This document shows, in pieces, positions 25,772 through 35,037 of a stretch of 64,000 bases of DNA. A program made the position numbers and the translations under genes. The stretch lies in assembly GCA_905211645.1 (NCBI GenBank), contig CAJMBK010000003.1, positions 62,001-126,000 of the forward strand, written 5' to 3'. The notes beneath the pieces are model-generated. The model was not told the origin of the DNA and ran no database searches. It was given only the letters and a program-made list of their open reading frames with translations. Position 1 is the first letter of the stretch, and each line of letters begins with the position of its first letter. Source of the DNA: an uncultured Caryophanales bacterium. Its GTDB lineage: Bacteria > Bacillota_I > Bacilli_A > RFN20 > CAG-288.

Positions 25772-27442
25772 TTAATTGACGAAACTGAATTTGATGGTGA
25801 TACCATCTTCTGTCATCTTGGTAACTTCGAAGTCGTATTTGATATTTCCATCGTGGAAAACTTCTTGTCTGCCTCTACCATTGACATTCATAAAGCTTTC
25901 ACCAATGGTGAATAAATCGCTATCTTTATATTGAGGAATTCTTCCAATAATTGAAAGAGATTGACCTTTAGAATATGGAGCAAAACCTTTTTGATAATCT
26001 GAAGAGATAGCTTCAATTAAATTTGATGGAAGTGTATGTGCATAGGAGTAACTTGGTGTGTTACTTGCAATAATTTGATATGCAGTATCACCTCTAACAT
26101 CATCGATTGTTAAATCGTACGCATCAACATATCTGTTGTAGTAGTTGGTGTTATTCTTATGAACGGTACCAAGTCTTGAATCTACATAGTAAACTTGTAA
26201 ACCATTTTGAGTGAGTCCATCAATTCCATCGTAACCATTAATTGCATCACGTTGATTCAAACCTAAAGGTTGATAGTATGAAAGAATTAAATACTCATCA
26301 AAAGCGGAACCGGAAAAGCCATTGCTGGAAGGAACAACAATTGCATCGCCAGAGCTGTGGAAAGGTCTAATTGTAATTTCACCTTCCCCAGTGACATATT
26401 TTGGATCAATCCAACCAAGTTGGAACTTGGAGTAAGCATTGTGATCTAAAATATTTGAATCCATCATGTCAGTGCCACCGACAGGAGAATTGTAATGTGA
26501 TGCTGAAGCATCATAATCGTAATAGTCATCAAGACCTAAGATATGTCCAGTTTCGTGGATGATTGTATGAGTATCAGTTAATTCATCACCTTTACCGATA
26601 AATGAATATGATGCCCAACCAAAAACAGGAATAACTGCATCTTTAGCAATTGAAGATGTGAAAGCCCAAAGCATAGTCTGTGCTGGATCTTCAATATTCA
26701 TATTTGGATGCATAGTTTCAATTGTTTGGTAATCAGCAACGTTATAAATAAACCAGATACCATCAATCTTTCCGTCATTATTTGAGTCAAAATCACTGAT
26801 TCTATTCTTGTAATCATTATTGATCTTATTCATCAAATCGTAGACGTAGTTGGTAATAATTTGATTAACATCATTGCTTGAGTTAAGCATATCATCAACC
26901 TTGCAGTTAAGATAATAAGGTTCTGCAACTTCACCAGAAATATTTAAAGCACCATAGGATGATTTTCTGTAGTAAGAAGCAAGTGAATCATAACCATCTT
27001 GTGTGTATTCCTCAGCAAAAAAAGCATCGTTTAAAATTGACTGGATATCTTCTGTGTATTCTTTTGTGTAATATCCTGGATAAACATTGCTTGCATCAAA
27101 GATTAAAGGAACAACTAAAAGCTTGGTGTTTCCTGTGGAAGGAGCAAACTTTTGATTGTTCATCTCATGATATGTTTCTAAATTAACATATGAGTTTGGA
27201 TACTGGATTGAAGTTAATATGCTTGTATCTTCTGGAGTAGGTTTTCCAGTTAATGGAGTTCCAAGAAGATCGATATCTTTTCTGTATGAACTATCTAAAT
27301 ATTGGTAATCGTTTTTAGCATCTCCAAAAGTGAGAGAGCCAACATCGCTACCTCCACCATCAATTACAAAGCGACAACTGGATAATCCGAATAAGCAAGT
27401 TGCGCCAAGAGTTAGAAGTAAGAACTTATTAGTGTGTCTCAT
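25772..27442 (-). CDS. M6-family metalloprotease lipoprotein (immune inhibitor A-like)
   Basis: 556 residues. Signal peptide with lipobox GLSSC, then a propeptide-like region. The zinc site HETGHILGLDDYYD is at residues 296-309 (HExxH plus the downstream LGLxD of M6 proteases). About 70 residues earlier, DSNNDGKIDG (219-228) is a calcium-binding DxNxDGxxD loop typical of M6/InhA-like enzymes. GGTDMMDSN follows the active site as a Met-turn. It is anchored outside the cell and probably degrades host or dietary proteins. GAAGGAGGT precedes the ATG. It is the last gene of the block that begins at 31957 and lies next to a catalytically dead paralogue. Confidence 0.92.
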   Translation of the reverse strand: MRHTNKFLLLTLGATCLFGLSSCRFVIDGGGSDVGSLTFGDAKNDYQYLDSSYRKDIDLLGTPLTGKPTPEDTSILTSIQYPNSYVNLETYHEMNNQKFAPSTGNTKLLVVPLIFDASNVYPGYYTKEYTEDIQSILNDAFFAEEYTQDGYDSLASYYRKSSYGALNISGEVAEPYYLNCKVDDMLNSSNDVNQIITNYVYDLMNKINNDYKNRISDFDSNNDGKIDGIWFIYNVADYQTIETMHPNMNIEDPAQTMLWAFTSSIAKDAVIPVFGWASYSFIGKGDELTDTHTIIHETGHILGLDDYYDYDASASHYNSPVGGTDMMDSNILDHNAYSKFQLGWIDPKYVTGEGEITIRPFHSSGDAIVVPSSNGFSGSAFDEYLILSYYQPLGLNQRDAINGYDGIDGLTQNGLQVYYVDSRLGTVHKNNTNYYNRYVDAYDLTIDDVRGDTAYQIIASNTPSYSYAHTLPSNLIEAISSDYQKGFAPYSKGQSLSIIGRIPQYKDSDLFTIGESFMNVNGRGRQEVFHDGNIKYDFEVTKMTEDGITIKFSFVN

Positions 27443-27478
27443 ATATTTGACCTCCTTCTATACGAAAAGAGTGTGAAT

Positions 27479-29017
27479 TTAATCAACATCGCTGAAATAT
27501 ATTTTATAACTTTCGCCTATATTATCAAAATACACTCGATATTTAGGAGTTGTACCATCGATAAAAGTCAAATCTTTGTAAGTATCAGCATAAAATGCAG
27601 TTCTAGGGATGAATAAATCATTATTTTTAATTAGTCCTTCATCAGCAATAGAATTGTTATCATTTGCTTCAAGTAGTTTCATGAAAGGATAAGTTGAACT
27701 GGATTGATTTCTTGCTAAAGAATAATCAATTTCGGAAATGTAAGTATCTTTAGTTGTATCAATTTCGTACATGACATTAGTTTGATCGACATATTTCAAA
27801 CTAGCATCAACTTGATAAAGTAAAAATCCGTTTCTACTTGGTAAAGTGTACTCATTTCTTAAAGTATCACGTTTGTTGTAGACTTCTTCACAATCGTAGT
27901 ACATCAATAAGAAGTATTTGTCGTAGTAAGAATTAATTTGATCTCTAACTGGAATCAAATAAATTGTCTTCTTTGTTTCTTCGTTAGTTGGGTCAAAAGT
28001 CACGAAACCTTCAGATTTAATAACTTGTGCGTTGAAGATATTTTTTACAAGTAATGAAAATGGATCCCAGGAACCGATCATACCTGAAAACATGGATGAA
28101 TAACCTAATGGATTAGCAACATCTTTTAATTTAGAATATAAGTTTTCAAGACCAAAAAGCCTTGAGATTTCATAGATAAATTGATGGTTGTTGCATTCTA
28201 AACCGTTTGATTTGTAGTAATCATTTGTTTCAGTTAAATAGAAATAAGAAGTAAATGAATAATTTGAAATTGTGAATTCAAAAGTTGTACCTAAATAACT
28301 TTCAACTTTGGCTTTAATCTCTTCTGGATTGATGTAATTTAATGTTTCTGATTCAAATTCTTTGAAGATTGTTTCGTTAACTTCTAAGTTTGTTTTTGAA
28401 AAGAAATTGATAAACGGCATAACAAAAATTGAATCTAAATAACCATCTGAATTACTATCAAATTTAGATAATTTTGTAGTGTCATCATCGTTCAATTCAA
28501 GATAATTTTGTACGGCTAAATATGAAAAAACAGGTTTAATTAAACCTAAAAGATTCTTGGTCATCAAATCCGTAGCAACATCCATAGCAGCAAATGATTG
28601 GCCGTTAATTTTTGGATAAATTTGGAAATCGTTATTGCTGTTGGCAATTTCGAAATTCAGCTGAATTTTTCCATCAGAAATTTCATCAAAATAAGTTGTA
28701 CAATCTAAGAAATTCTCATCGTTATGGAAAAAAGCACCTCTAACTGTAGAGTTGAAACTAGTTATTGCTTTTGTGTCATTATAAAACTGAGGAATAACTA
28801 AAATATCATTCCCAGTTTCTTTCAATCTTAAATAATCTCTATTTTTATTGATATTATCGTAACTAAAATCACTAGTTTCGTTTAAATTCAAAATATCTAC
28901 TTTTGCTGCTCCAAGATTTTTAACTTCATCTGGTATCACAGTCTCAATAAAGGGATCCGAAGAGCAGGAAGTAAGAAAAACAGTTGAGATTAGAGGTAGT
29001 AATAAGCCTTTTTTCAT
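27479..29017 (-). CDS. inactive M6-metalloprotease-like lipoprotein
   Basis: 512 residues, lipobox VFLTSC. The overall plan is shared with the following M6 protease: SKFDSNSDGYLDSIFVMP aligns with the calcium loop segment. NNHQFIYEISRLFGLENLYS (282-286 YEISR) aligns with the zinc site, but HExxH is lost. Later blocks (LMYYDCEEVYNKRD, NGFLLYQVD) match as well. It cannot bind catalytic zinc in the usual way. Its start immediately follows the previous stop codon. Possible roles are a binding or scaffolding partner, inhibitor or chaperone of the active enzyme, or surface display. It is intact over 500 codons, so selection is maintaining it. Confidence 0.78.
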   Translation of the reverse strand: MKKGLLLPLISTVFLTSCSSDPFIETVIPDEVKNLGAAKVDILNLNETSDFSYDNINKNRDYLRLKETGNDILVIPQFYNDTKAITSFNSTVRGAFFHNDENFLDCTTYFDEISDGKIQLNFEIANSNNDFQIYPKINGQSFAAMDVATDLMTKNLLGLIKPVFSYLAVQNYLELNDDDTTKLSKFDSNSDGYLDSIFVMPFINFFSKTNLEVNETIFKEFESETLNYINPEEIKAKVESYLGTTFEFTISNYSFTSYFYLTETNDYYKSNGLECNNHQFIYEISRLFGLENLYSKLKDVANPLGYSSMFSGMIGSWDPFSLLVKNIFNAQVIKSEGFVTFDPTNEETKKTIYLIPVRDQINSYYDKYFLLMYYDCEEVYNKRDTLRNEYTLPSRNGFLLYQVDASLKYVDQTNVMYEIDTTKDTYISEIDYSLARNQSSSTYPFMKLLEANDNNSIADEGLIKNNDLFIPRTAFYADTYKDLTFIDGTTPKYRVYFDNIGESYKIYFSDVD

Positions 29018-29359
29018 CTAGTCTCCGTAGTCAGAACCTCTGGATTTATTGGTGATATCAAGCTGAATAAGATTGCATAAATCTTCCAAAGTAACAATGA
29101 TAGCACCTTCTTTAATTACATAGTAATGTTCATCATCCAAGGTGAAAATTGTAATTTTGTTATTCTCAATCTTTTTGTACATCTGATCTAAAATATCTTG
29201 AATTCTATCTGGAAATAAGATTTTAAGTTTCTCAAATGTATTGTAAAAGGATTTTTCTATATAGAAAATGTGTTTATCATGAGTTTGATAACAATGTGCA
29301 TCACGATTAACTAAATCTACTAAACGTTCGCACATCTCAAATTCTGGATATTTAATCAT
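29018..29359 (-). CDS. hypothetical protein, 113 residues
   Basis: Soluble, no signal peptide, mixed alpha/beta; no family was recognised. It overlaps the previous gene by eight bases and is followed directly by the inactive M6 gene. The tight coupling suggests these unknown genes act together. Cys9 and His-containing segment VNRDAHCYQTHDKH are notable but not diagnostic. Confidence 0.6.
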   Translation of the reverse strand: MIKYPEFEMCERLVDLVNRDAHCYQTHDKHIFYIEKSFYNTFEKLKILFPDRIQDILDQMYKKIENNKITIFTLDDEHYYVIKEGAIIVTLEDLCNLIQLDITNKSRGSDYGD

Positions 29360-30119
29360 CCAAATAAGCCTCCATGAAAGTTAAGATGTTCCTTGCATAG
29401 AAGTAGTCCATCTTAACTGAACTCTTGGTATTGTTAAAAATTTCGCTGATATTTTCAAGTAATTTCGCATAATCTGCTTTAGGTAAGTTTTGATTTTCAA
29501 ATAACTTTTCAGATAAAGCAAGTGTTTCTTTCAATGGCAAATTGTTCTTGTTGCCAACTGCCATTCTTCTCTTAACCAATTTGATTAATAAAGCAGAAAT
29601 TGTTTGAACAATAAGTTCATTTGCTTCATCTAAGCTGAGTGAATATTCCAAAACTTCATTTGCTTGATATGGATAATCTGCGACAGGATCATCCTTTTCA
29701 TATGCTTCAAAAATATCGTAATCGATATTTCTGCAAGTGTTTGAAACAATGGATTTAAGTGAACGTGCTGAATATGTTAAAACTGGATAGTCATCAACAA
29801 CATTGGTGCAGCATTCTTTACATTGATTGAAGTGGTTTGAAACACCTTCAATGTAAGCAGCAAAGTGAACGTAGTTATCAACCATATCCATCAATTTATA
29901 TTTATTAACTTCGTTATCTAATGAGAAATAATCACCATCTTTTTCGATCATATCATATGCGAATGAGATGTAGTGATTCATCTTGTTTGCTAAGAGTGGA
30001 TTACCTCTGGAAATGTTGCAAAGTTGAATGTAGGAAACAAGGAAAATAGCACTTCCTGCATACAATTTGGAATTAGGATCTTTGATCTCTTCTAAGTATT
30101 TAGCAATTTGTTTTTTCAT
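29352..30119 (-). CDS. hypothetical helical protein (weak cyclodeaminase-like features)
   Basis: 255 residues from ATG 30119 (AGAGGTGA upstream; GTG nine bases earlier is unlikely). All-helical prediction. The N-terminal KKQIAKYLEEI...KLYAGSAIFLVSYIQLCNISRGN and the C-terminal SSVKMDYFYARNILTFMEAYLDD are placed as in the formiminotetrahydrofolate cyclodeaminase fold, but its glycine-rich motif is missing. I regard that as a faint lead only. Two CxxCC-like cysteines (QCKECC) lie near residue 100. Confidence 0.5.
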   Translation of the reverse strand: MKKQIAKYLEEIKDPNSKLYAGSAIFLVSYIQLCNISRGNPLLANKMNHYISFAYDMIEKDGDYFSLDNEVNKYKLMDMVDNYVHFAAYIEGVSNHFNQCKECCTNVVDDYPVLTYSARSLKSIVSNTCRNIDYDIFEAYEKDDPVADYPYQANEVLEYSLSLDEANELIVQTISALLIKLVKRRMAVGNKNNLPLKETLALSEKLFENQNLPKADYAKLLENISEIFNNTKSSVKMDYFYARNILTFMEAYLDD

Positions 30120-30156
30120 AATAATCACCTCTATCTATATTTTACTTTTTATAGAC

Positions 30157-30849
30157 TTATTTCATTTCATTAAAGCAATAGATAGTGTTGTTTTTAGGTA
30201 AACTTTCGTAGAGTTTTGAAAAGTCACCATTTTTAATCTTGGTTAAACCAAATTTGTTGATAGTTTCTTCACAAGCTGTGTAACCTTCATCATAGTCATT
30301 ATTTTCTTGAACAATGATGATATTTTTAGATCTGATAACACTCAATCTATTTTCAGCTAATTCATAGTTTTCTTTCTTAATTATGAATAAACCTATGAAA
30401 GGTTGAAAGTCATTTAATAATGGTGTAACAGGGAAAACATCGGTATATTTTCCGTTGTAATAAAGATTACCATTAATTGTGATAGCATCCTTTTTGTCTT
30501 TCTTACTTGCTTCAAGAAGTTTAACTTTGTAGTTATTCTCTTTACCATTTAAAACAAAATAACTTGGTGACGTAATTTTTGTCTTAGAGGAATTTTCTGA
30601 TAAGCAGACAAAGTAGAAAGGATCAGTTTCAGGAACAGTGTTAGAAACACTCTTGTAGATTTCCTCTTCAGATTGATAGTATCTTTTTGAAAATAAGTTA
30701 ATTGATAAGTAAAAGGCTTCTCCGCCACCAGAAACCATAAAGATTTTGCTGGCTAACTTATTTTTTCTTAAAGCATCAATAACTCCTTCGTAGAAATGGT
30801 TACCAATTTTAGTATCAACAACCATTCTTAAATTATTCTTGAAAATCAT
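30157..30849 (-). CDS. hypothetical protein, 230 residues
   Basis: Begins inside the preceding gene (17-base overlap) with GGAGATT upstream. Mixed alpha/beta with FMVSGGGEAFYLSINLF near the N-terminus, a glycine-rich loop after a beta strand. No family was recognised. No signal peptide or transmembrane segment. Part of the four-gene unknown set at the head of the M6 operon. Confidence 0.6.
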   Translation of the reverse strand: MIFKNNLRMVVDTKIGNHFYEGVIDALRKNKLASKIFMVSGGGEAFYLSINLFSKRYYQSEEEIYKSVSNTVPETDPFYFVCLSENSSKTKITSPSYFVLNGKENNYKVKLLEASKKDKKDAITINGNLYYNGKYTDVFPVTPLLNDFQPFIGLFIIKKENYELAENRLSVIRSKNIIIVQENNDYDEGYTACEETINKFGLTKIKNGDFSKLYESLPKNNTIYCFNEMK

Positions 30850-31957
30850 GTTTAATCTCCTCTAAAACTTTTTCTAAACTATTTGTGGATGAGTGTAAAG
30901 TTTGTTTATTACTTTTATAAAGTGCGTAACACTTTGGATAAATCTCAGGATTACCTCTTAGAAGATCTAAAAGTGAATTTGCTCCGCCAATTCCTTTTAA
31001 ACTGTGTGGAATTGTTCCAACAATAACACATTTATATGTTTTACTAATTTTAAGTGTACTTGCATCAAAGTTGAAGACATCTTTATTAATTACAAAATCA
31101 AAGTTATCCAAATTAAATCCTTTATTAACAATGGTCTTTTTTATATCTTCAATTTTAATTGAAACACTCATGTTAATAAATAATATTCTATTTTTATTCT
31201 TTTTAATATTAATCGGAAATTGAATATATTCCTCTAACCCAATATCTTCAGGTGTTATTTCCATAACATCAAAAAACTTTTCTAATTCATCATTACGATT
31301 GTAGTAACTAACTTTTGCTCTTATCAATTTTAAAACATGGTCAAAATATGCAAAGTTTTTCCAAAGCTTTGAATATTCATCATTGTTGATTGTTTTATTG
31401 TACAACAATGTGTTTTTTAGGCACTCAACAAGAATTTCACGATTGAATTTGGTCTTTTTGTAAGTATTAAGTGGAGGATGTACAAAAAACTCTATAGTGG
31501 AGTTGACTAATTTTGCATAGACATTATTCTTTTCTTGTTTCTTAGAAATGTTCTGAATATAAATGATGTCTGATAAAGTAAAATCATTGAAAAAAGTGAT
31601 GAATTTTTTAGGAAGTTTTTTAATCTTTTCTTTGGAATCTAAAACTTGGATAAAATAACCATCTTTTGTTATTGCTTTTAAAGATGGTAACTTATCTAAA
31701 GCAGCATAAATGTCACTTTTACTGATAGTAAATTCGGAGACAATAAGTATTTTTCTTCTCTTGAATTTTTGATTGTCACGCAAGTCTTTGGCTTTGATGT
31801 CAAAATGGCTATTTAAATAAGCGATACTCTCTTTTCTCTGGTCTTCAGTTGTATCGCCAATCCAAATCATATTGTTATCACTTCCATCATGACATGCAGC
31901 ATAGCATGTTGATAGAATTGCAATCATATCAAGCTTATGAGGATCTACTAATTTCAT
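30833..31957 (-). CDS. hypothetical protein, 374 residues
   Basis: First gene of the block leading to the M6 proteases. Soluble and lysine-rich, with alternating beta strands and helices. The C-terminal KTYKCVIVGTIPHSLKGIGGANSLLDLL looks like a strand-loop-helix nucleotide- or ligand-binding site. An HDGSDNNMIWIGDTTEDQRK segment occurs near residue 25. No family was recognised, and the start at 31957 lacks a strong ribosome binding site. Confidence 0.6.
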   Translation of the reverse strand: MKLVDPHKLDMIAILSTCYAACHDGSDNNMIWIGDTTEDQRKESIAYLNSHFDIKAKDLRDNQKFKRRKILIVSEFTISKSDIYAALDKLPSLKAITKDGYFIQVLDSKEKIKKLPKKFITFFNDFTLSDIIYIQNISKKQEKNNVYAKLVNSTIEFFVHPPLNTYKKTKFNREILVECLKNTLLYNKTINNDEYSKLWKNFAYFDHVLKLIRAKVSYYNRNDELEKFFDVMEITPEDIGLEEYIQFPINIKKNKNRILFINMSVSIKIEDIKKTIVNKGFNLDNFDFVINKDVFNFDASTLKISKTYKCVIVGTIPHSLKGIGGANSLLDLLRGNPEIYPKCYALYKSNKQTLHSSTNSLEKVLEEIKHDFQE

Positions 31958-32097
31958 ACTTTAAACAAATTAAAGGCTAAGAACACGATTTGAATGAATT
32001 CAACGCATTATTTTTGCCTTATTATCTATATTATATTTTTTAAGTCTTTTTATTTATAATAATTTAAGTAAAAATTACATACAGGAATGATTTTGTT

Positions 32098-35025
32098 ATG
32101 GAAGAAAATAAAAATGTAGAAGTTTCTGAAAATAAGGAAACACCTGTCAAGAAACCTCGTGCTCCAAGAAAGAAAAAAGTTGTCGAAGCTACTTCTAGCC
32201 AAGAAACTAAGACTGATTCTTACTTAGAAGCTCCTACAGGTATCAAAAAGACAAATTCCAACAAGAATTCAGATACTAAGAATATTAAAAAAATCGATTT
32301 AACCAAGAAAAAGAATATCGAATCCAGCCCTATCAAGATTGAAAAATCAATCAATAAGACTGCTGATTTAGAATCTTTAAATAGTGATATTTACGAAACA
32401 TTAGCCAAGAAGAAACTTAATGTTCTTCCTCAAAAGAAGAAACTCAGTGATGAAGAACTCACCAGAAATAAGGCTAACAAACTTTTAAATGCTCAAAGAT
32501 TTGACCCTGAGATTGAAATGGGTCTTACCTTGGAGCAAGTTAAGCAAAGAAATGATGAAGAATTAACTAATAAACAAAGTGGTAAATCTACAAAATCCTA
32601 TTGGAACATCATCTACACAAATGTCTTCACCCTTTTAAACGTTTTGCTTTTAACAATTTTTATCGCTTTGATGTGCGTACAAAAATACTCTGATGGTTTC
32701 TTCATGATCATTGCTTTAGCAAATACTATCATCGGTATCGTTCAAGAAATCAGAGCTAAACAAACAATCGATAAATTAAAACTTGTCACCGCTCCAACTG
32801 CTAAAGTTGTTAGAAATGGTGAAGAACTCAATGTTCCAACCGATGAATTAGTTCTTGATGACATCATGTTCTTATCAACCGGTAACCAAATCGGTTGTGA
32901 CGCTGTTTTAGTTAAAGGTACTGTTGAAGTTAATGAATCACTTTTAACCGGTGAATCATTACCTATCAAGAAACAACCTGGTGATGTTGTTTTAGCCGGA
33001 TCATTCGTTGTTTCTGGTTCATGCGTCACCAAAGTTGATAAAGTTGGTGAACTTTGCTACGCTAATTCACTTCAACAGAAAGCAAAGAAATACACCAAGC
33101 CTAAATCTGAACTTTTCAAGTCCATGAATTTGATTTTGAAAGTTGTCACTTTCTTAATCATTCCAATCGGTGTTGTTCTCTTTATCTTAAACTACACCGC
33201 CTCCACATCTCCAGATATCTGGGGTATGTCTGGTAAAGTTGCTTCAGCAATCAGCTCAACCGCAGGTTCACTTATTGGTATGATTCCTTCCGGTTTGATG
33301 CTTTTAACATCAATGGCACTTGCAACCGGTGTTTTAAGACTTTCTCAATCCAAGACGTTAGTTCAAGAGCTTTACTGCATCGAAATGCTTGCTCGTGTTA
33401 ACTGCTTATGTTTGGATAAAACCGGTACTTTAACTGACGGTACCATGAAAGTTGCAGAAGTTGTCATTTTCGACAACTCGAGAGATATCTCTTCACTCAT
33501 GGGAAGCTACTTATCTTGCTTTGAAGATGCAAACCAAACTTCTATCGCTTTAAGTGCTGTTTACCCATTAAATACTGATTTTAGACACATTGCAAAGATT
33601 CCTTTCTCCTCACAAAGAAAGTTCTCTGCAGTCAGTTTTAAAGATAACGGAACATTCATGCTCGGTGCTCCTGAGTATGTCTACAAAGGTAAAGATGAAG
33701 AGACAAAACGACTCATCTCATCCAGAGTTAAAAAAGGTTACCGTGTCGTCATGTTATGTCACTCCGACAGCTACATTGAGGATGGCACCTTCTCCGGTAC
33801 AGCAAAACCTGTTGCGCTCTTTATTCTTATTGACCACATCAGAAAAGAAGCTCCTGCAACTATTAAATGGTTCAACGAAAACGGAGTTCAAATTAAGATC
33901 ATCTCTGGTGATAACCCATACACAGCAGCAAATATTGCAAAACACTGCGGTGTTATCGACTCTGATAAATGTATCTCTCTTGAAGGTGTTTCACTTCAAG
34001 AGACAAAAGCGCTTGCTACTCAATACACAGTCTTTGGACGTGTTTCTCCTGAGCAGAAAGCTGCTTTGATTCAAGCCCTTAAACAAAGTGGTAAAACTGT
34101 TGCTATGACTGGTGACGGTGTCAACGACATCCTTGCTATGAAGCATTCAGACTGCTCCATCGCTATGGCTAGCGGTGCTGAAGCTCCTAGAAACGTTGCT
34201 CACTTAGTCTTACTCGATTCTAACTTTGCTTCCATGACTAAAGTTGTCGAAGAAGGTCGAAGAGTTATCAATAACATTCAAAGATCATCAGCTCTCTTCC
34301 TTATGAAGACTATCTTCACATTCTGCTTAACTTTAGGAATTATCTTCATGAATCTTTTCGGAAGCCAAGTCCAATACCCATTGCAGCCAAGTAATCTCAT
34401 GATCATGGAATTCTTTGGTATCGGTGTCCCTAGTTTCTTCTTAGCTTTACAACCTAATAACAACCTTATCAAAGGTAACTTCATGAAGAACACCTTACTA
34501 CGTGCAATCCCTGGTTCAATCACGATGCTTATTGTCATGATTGTAGTCAGCTCACTCAATATTGGAAACTTCTTTGAATTCGCCGAAGTCGGTTCGACTT
34601 CCGCTCAAATTGCAATCACAACAATGCAAGTTATGGGCTTAATTATCACCGCCTTAACTATGGTTTACTTGTTAAGTAGACCTTTAAATCTCTATAGAAC
34701 AATCCTTTTAATCGGTGTTATTGCTTTCTCAACACTTGCTGCATTTGTTTTACCAAGCAACATCATCGGTATCGACTACACCACACTTACTAAGACATCA
34801 TGTATCTTCTTAGTAATCATGATCTTCGGTCTACCATTTATCTGCTACGCACTCGACTACTTCTTCTCACTCTTTAGAGATGATATTGACAGAGTTGCCA
34901 AAGTCAACTCTGAATCAAAGAGACCTTTCATCTCATTTAAGCGTAAAGAGAAAAAAGTTGAGGCAGTAGCCCATAATTCTGAAGAAGTAACTTCTGAAAA
35001 TACAACTAATGAAAAAGCTAAATAA
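32098..35025 (+). CDS. P-type ATPase with PSGL motif and Lys-rich N-terminal extension
   Basis: 975 residues. Residues 1-150 are a low-complexity Lys/Ser/Glu-rich extension (KKPRAPRKKKVVEA) without metal-binding CxxC. The ATPase core starts about 155: M1-M2, actuator LLTGESLPIKK, M4 with GMIPSGLMLLTSMALA in place of PEGL, DKTGTLTDGTMK, nucleotide-binding domain, GDNPYTAANIAKHCG, MTGDGVNDILAMK and C-terminal helices. The PSGL variant marks a branch of poorly characterised P-type ATPases, so the transported ion is not known. It is first in an operon with a second ATPase of the same branch and tdk. Confidence 0.88.
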   Translation: MEENKNVEVSENKETPVKKPRAPRKKKVVEATSSQETKTDSYLEAPTGIKKTNSNKNSDTKNIKKIDLTKKKNIESSPIKIEKSINKTADLESLNSDIYETLAKKKLNVLPQKKKLSDEELTRNKANKLLNAQRFDPEIEMGLTLEQVKQRNDEELTNKQSGKSTKSYWNIIYTNVFTLLNVLLLTIFIALMCVQKYSDGFFMIIALANTIIGIVQEIRAKQTIDKLKLVTAPTAKVVRNGEELNVPTDELVLDDIMFLSTGNQIGCDAVLVKGTVEVNESLLTGESLPIKKQPGDVVLAGSFVVSGSCVTKVDKVGELCYANSLQQKAKKYTKPKSELFKSMNLILKVVTFLIIPIGVVLFILNYTASTSPDIWGMSGKVASAISSTAGSLIGMIPSGLMLLTSMALATGVLRLSQSKTLVQELYCIEMLARVNCLCLDKTGTLTDGTMKVAEVVIFDNSRDISSLMGSYLSCFEDANQTSIALSAVYPLNTDFRHIAKIPFSSQRKFSAVSFKDNGTFMLGAPEYVYKGKDEETKRLISSRVKKGYRVVMLCHSDSYIEDGTFSGTAKPVALFILIDHIRKEAPATIKWFNENGVQIKIISGDNPYTAANIAKHCGVIDSDKCISLEGVSLQETKALATQYTVFGRVSPEQKAALIQALKQSGKTVAMTGDGVNDILAMKHSDCSIAMASGAEAPRNVAHLVLLDSNFASMTKVVEEGRRVINNIQRSSALFLMKTIFTFCLTLGIIFMNLFGSQVQYPLQPSNLMIMEFFGIGVPSFFLALQPNNNLIKGNFMKNTLLRAIPGSITMLIVMIVVSSLNIGNFFEFAEVGSTSAQIAITTMQVMGLIITALTMVYLLSRPLNLYRTILLIGVIAFSTLAAFVLPSNIIGIDYTTLTKTSCIFLVIMIFGLPFICYALDYFFSLFRDDIDRVAKVNSESKRPFISFKRKEKKVEAVAHNSEEVTSENTTNEKAK

Positions 35026-35037
35026 CAGGACTAAAAG

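Noticed and set aside
29352..30119. Formiminotetrahydrofolate cyclodeaminase assignment
   Set aside because: Only helix placement agrees; the Gly-rich motif and the substrate residues are missing, so it is listed as hypothetical.
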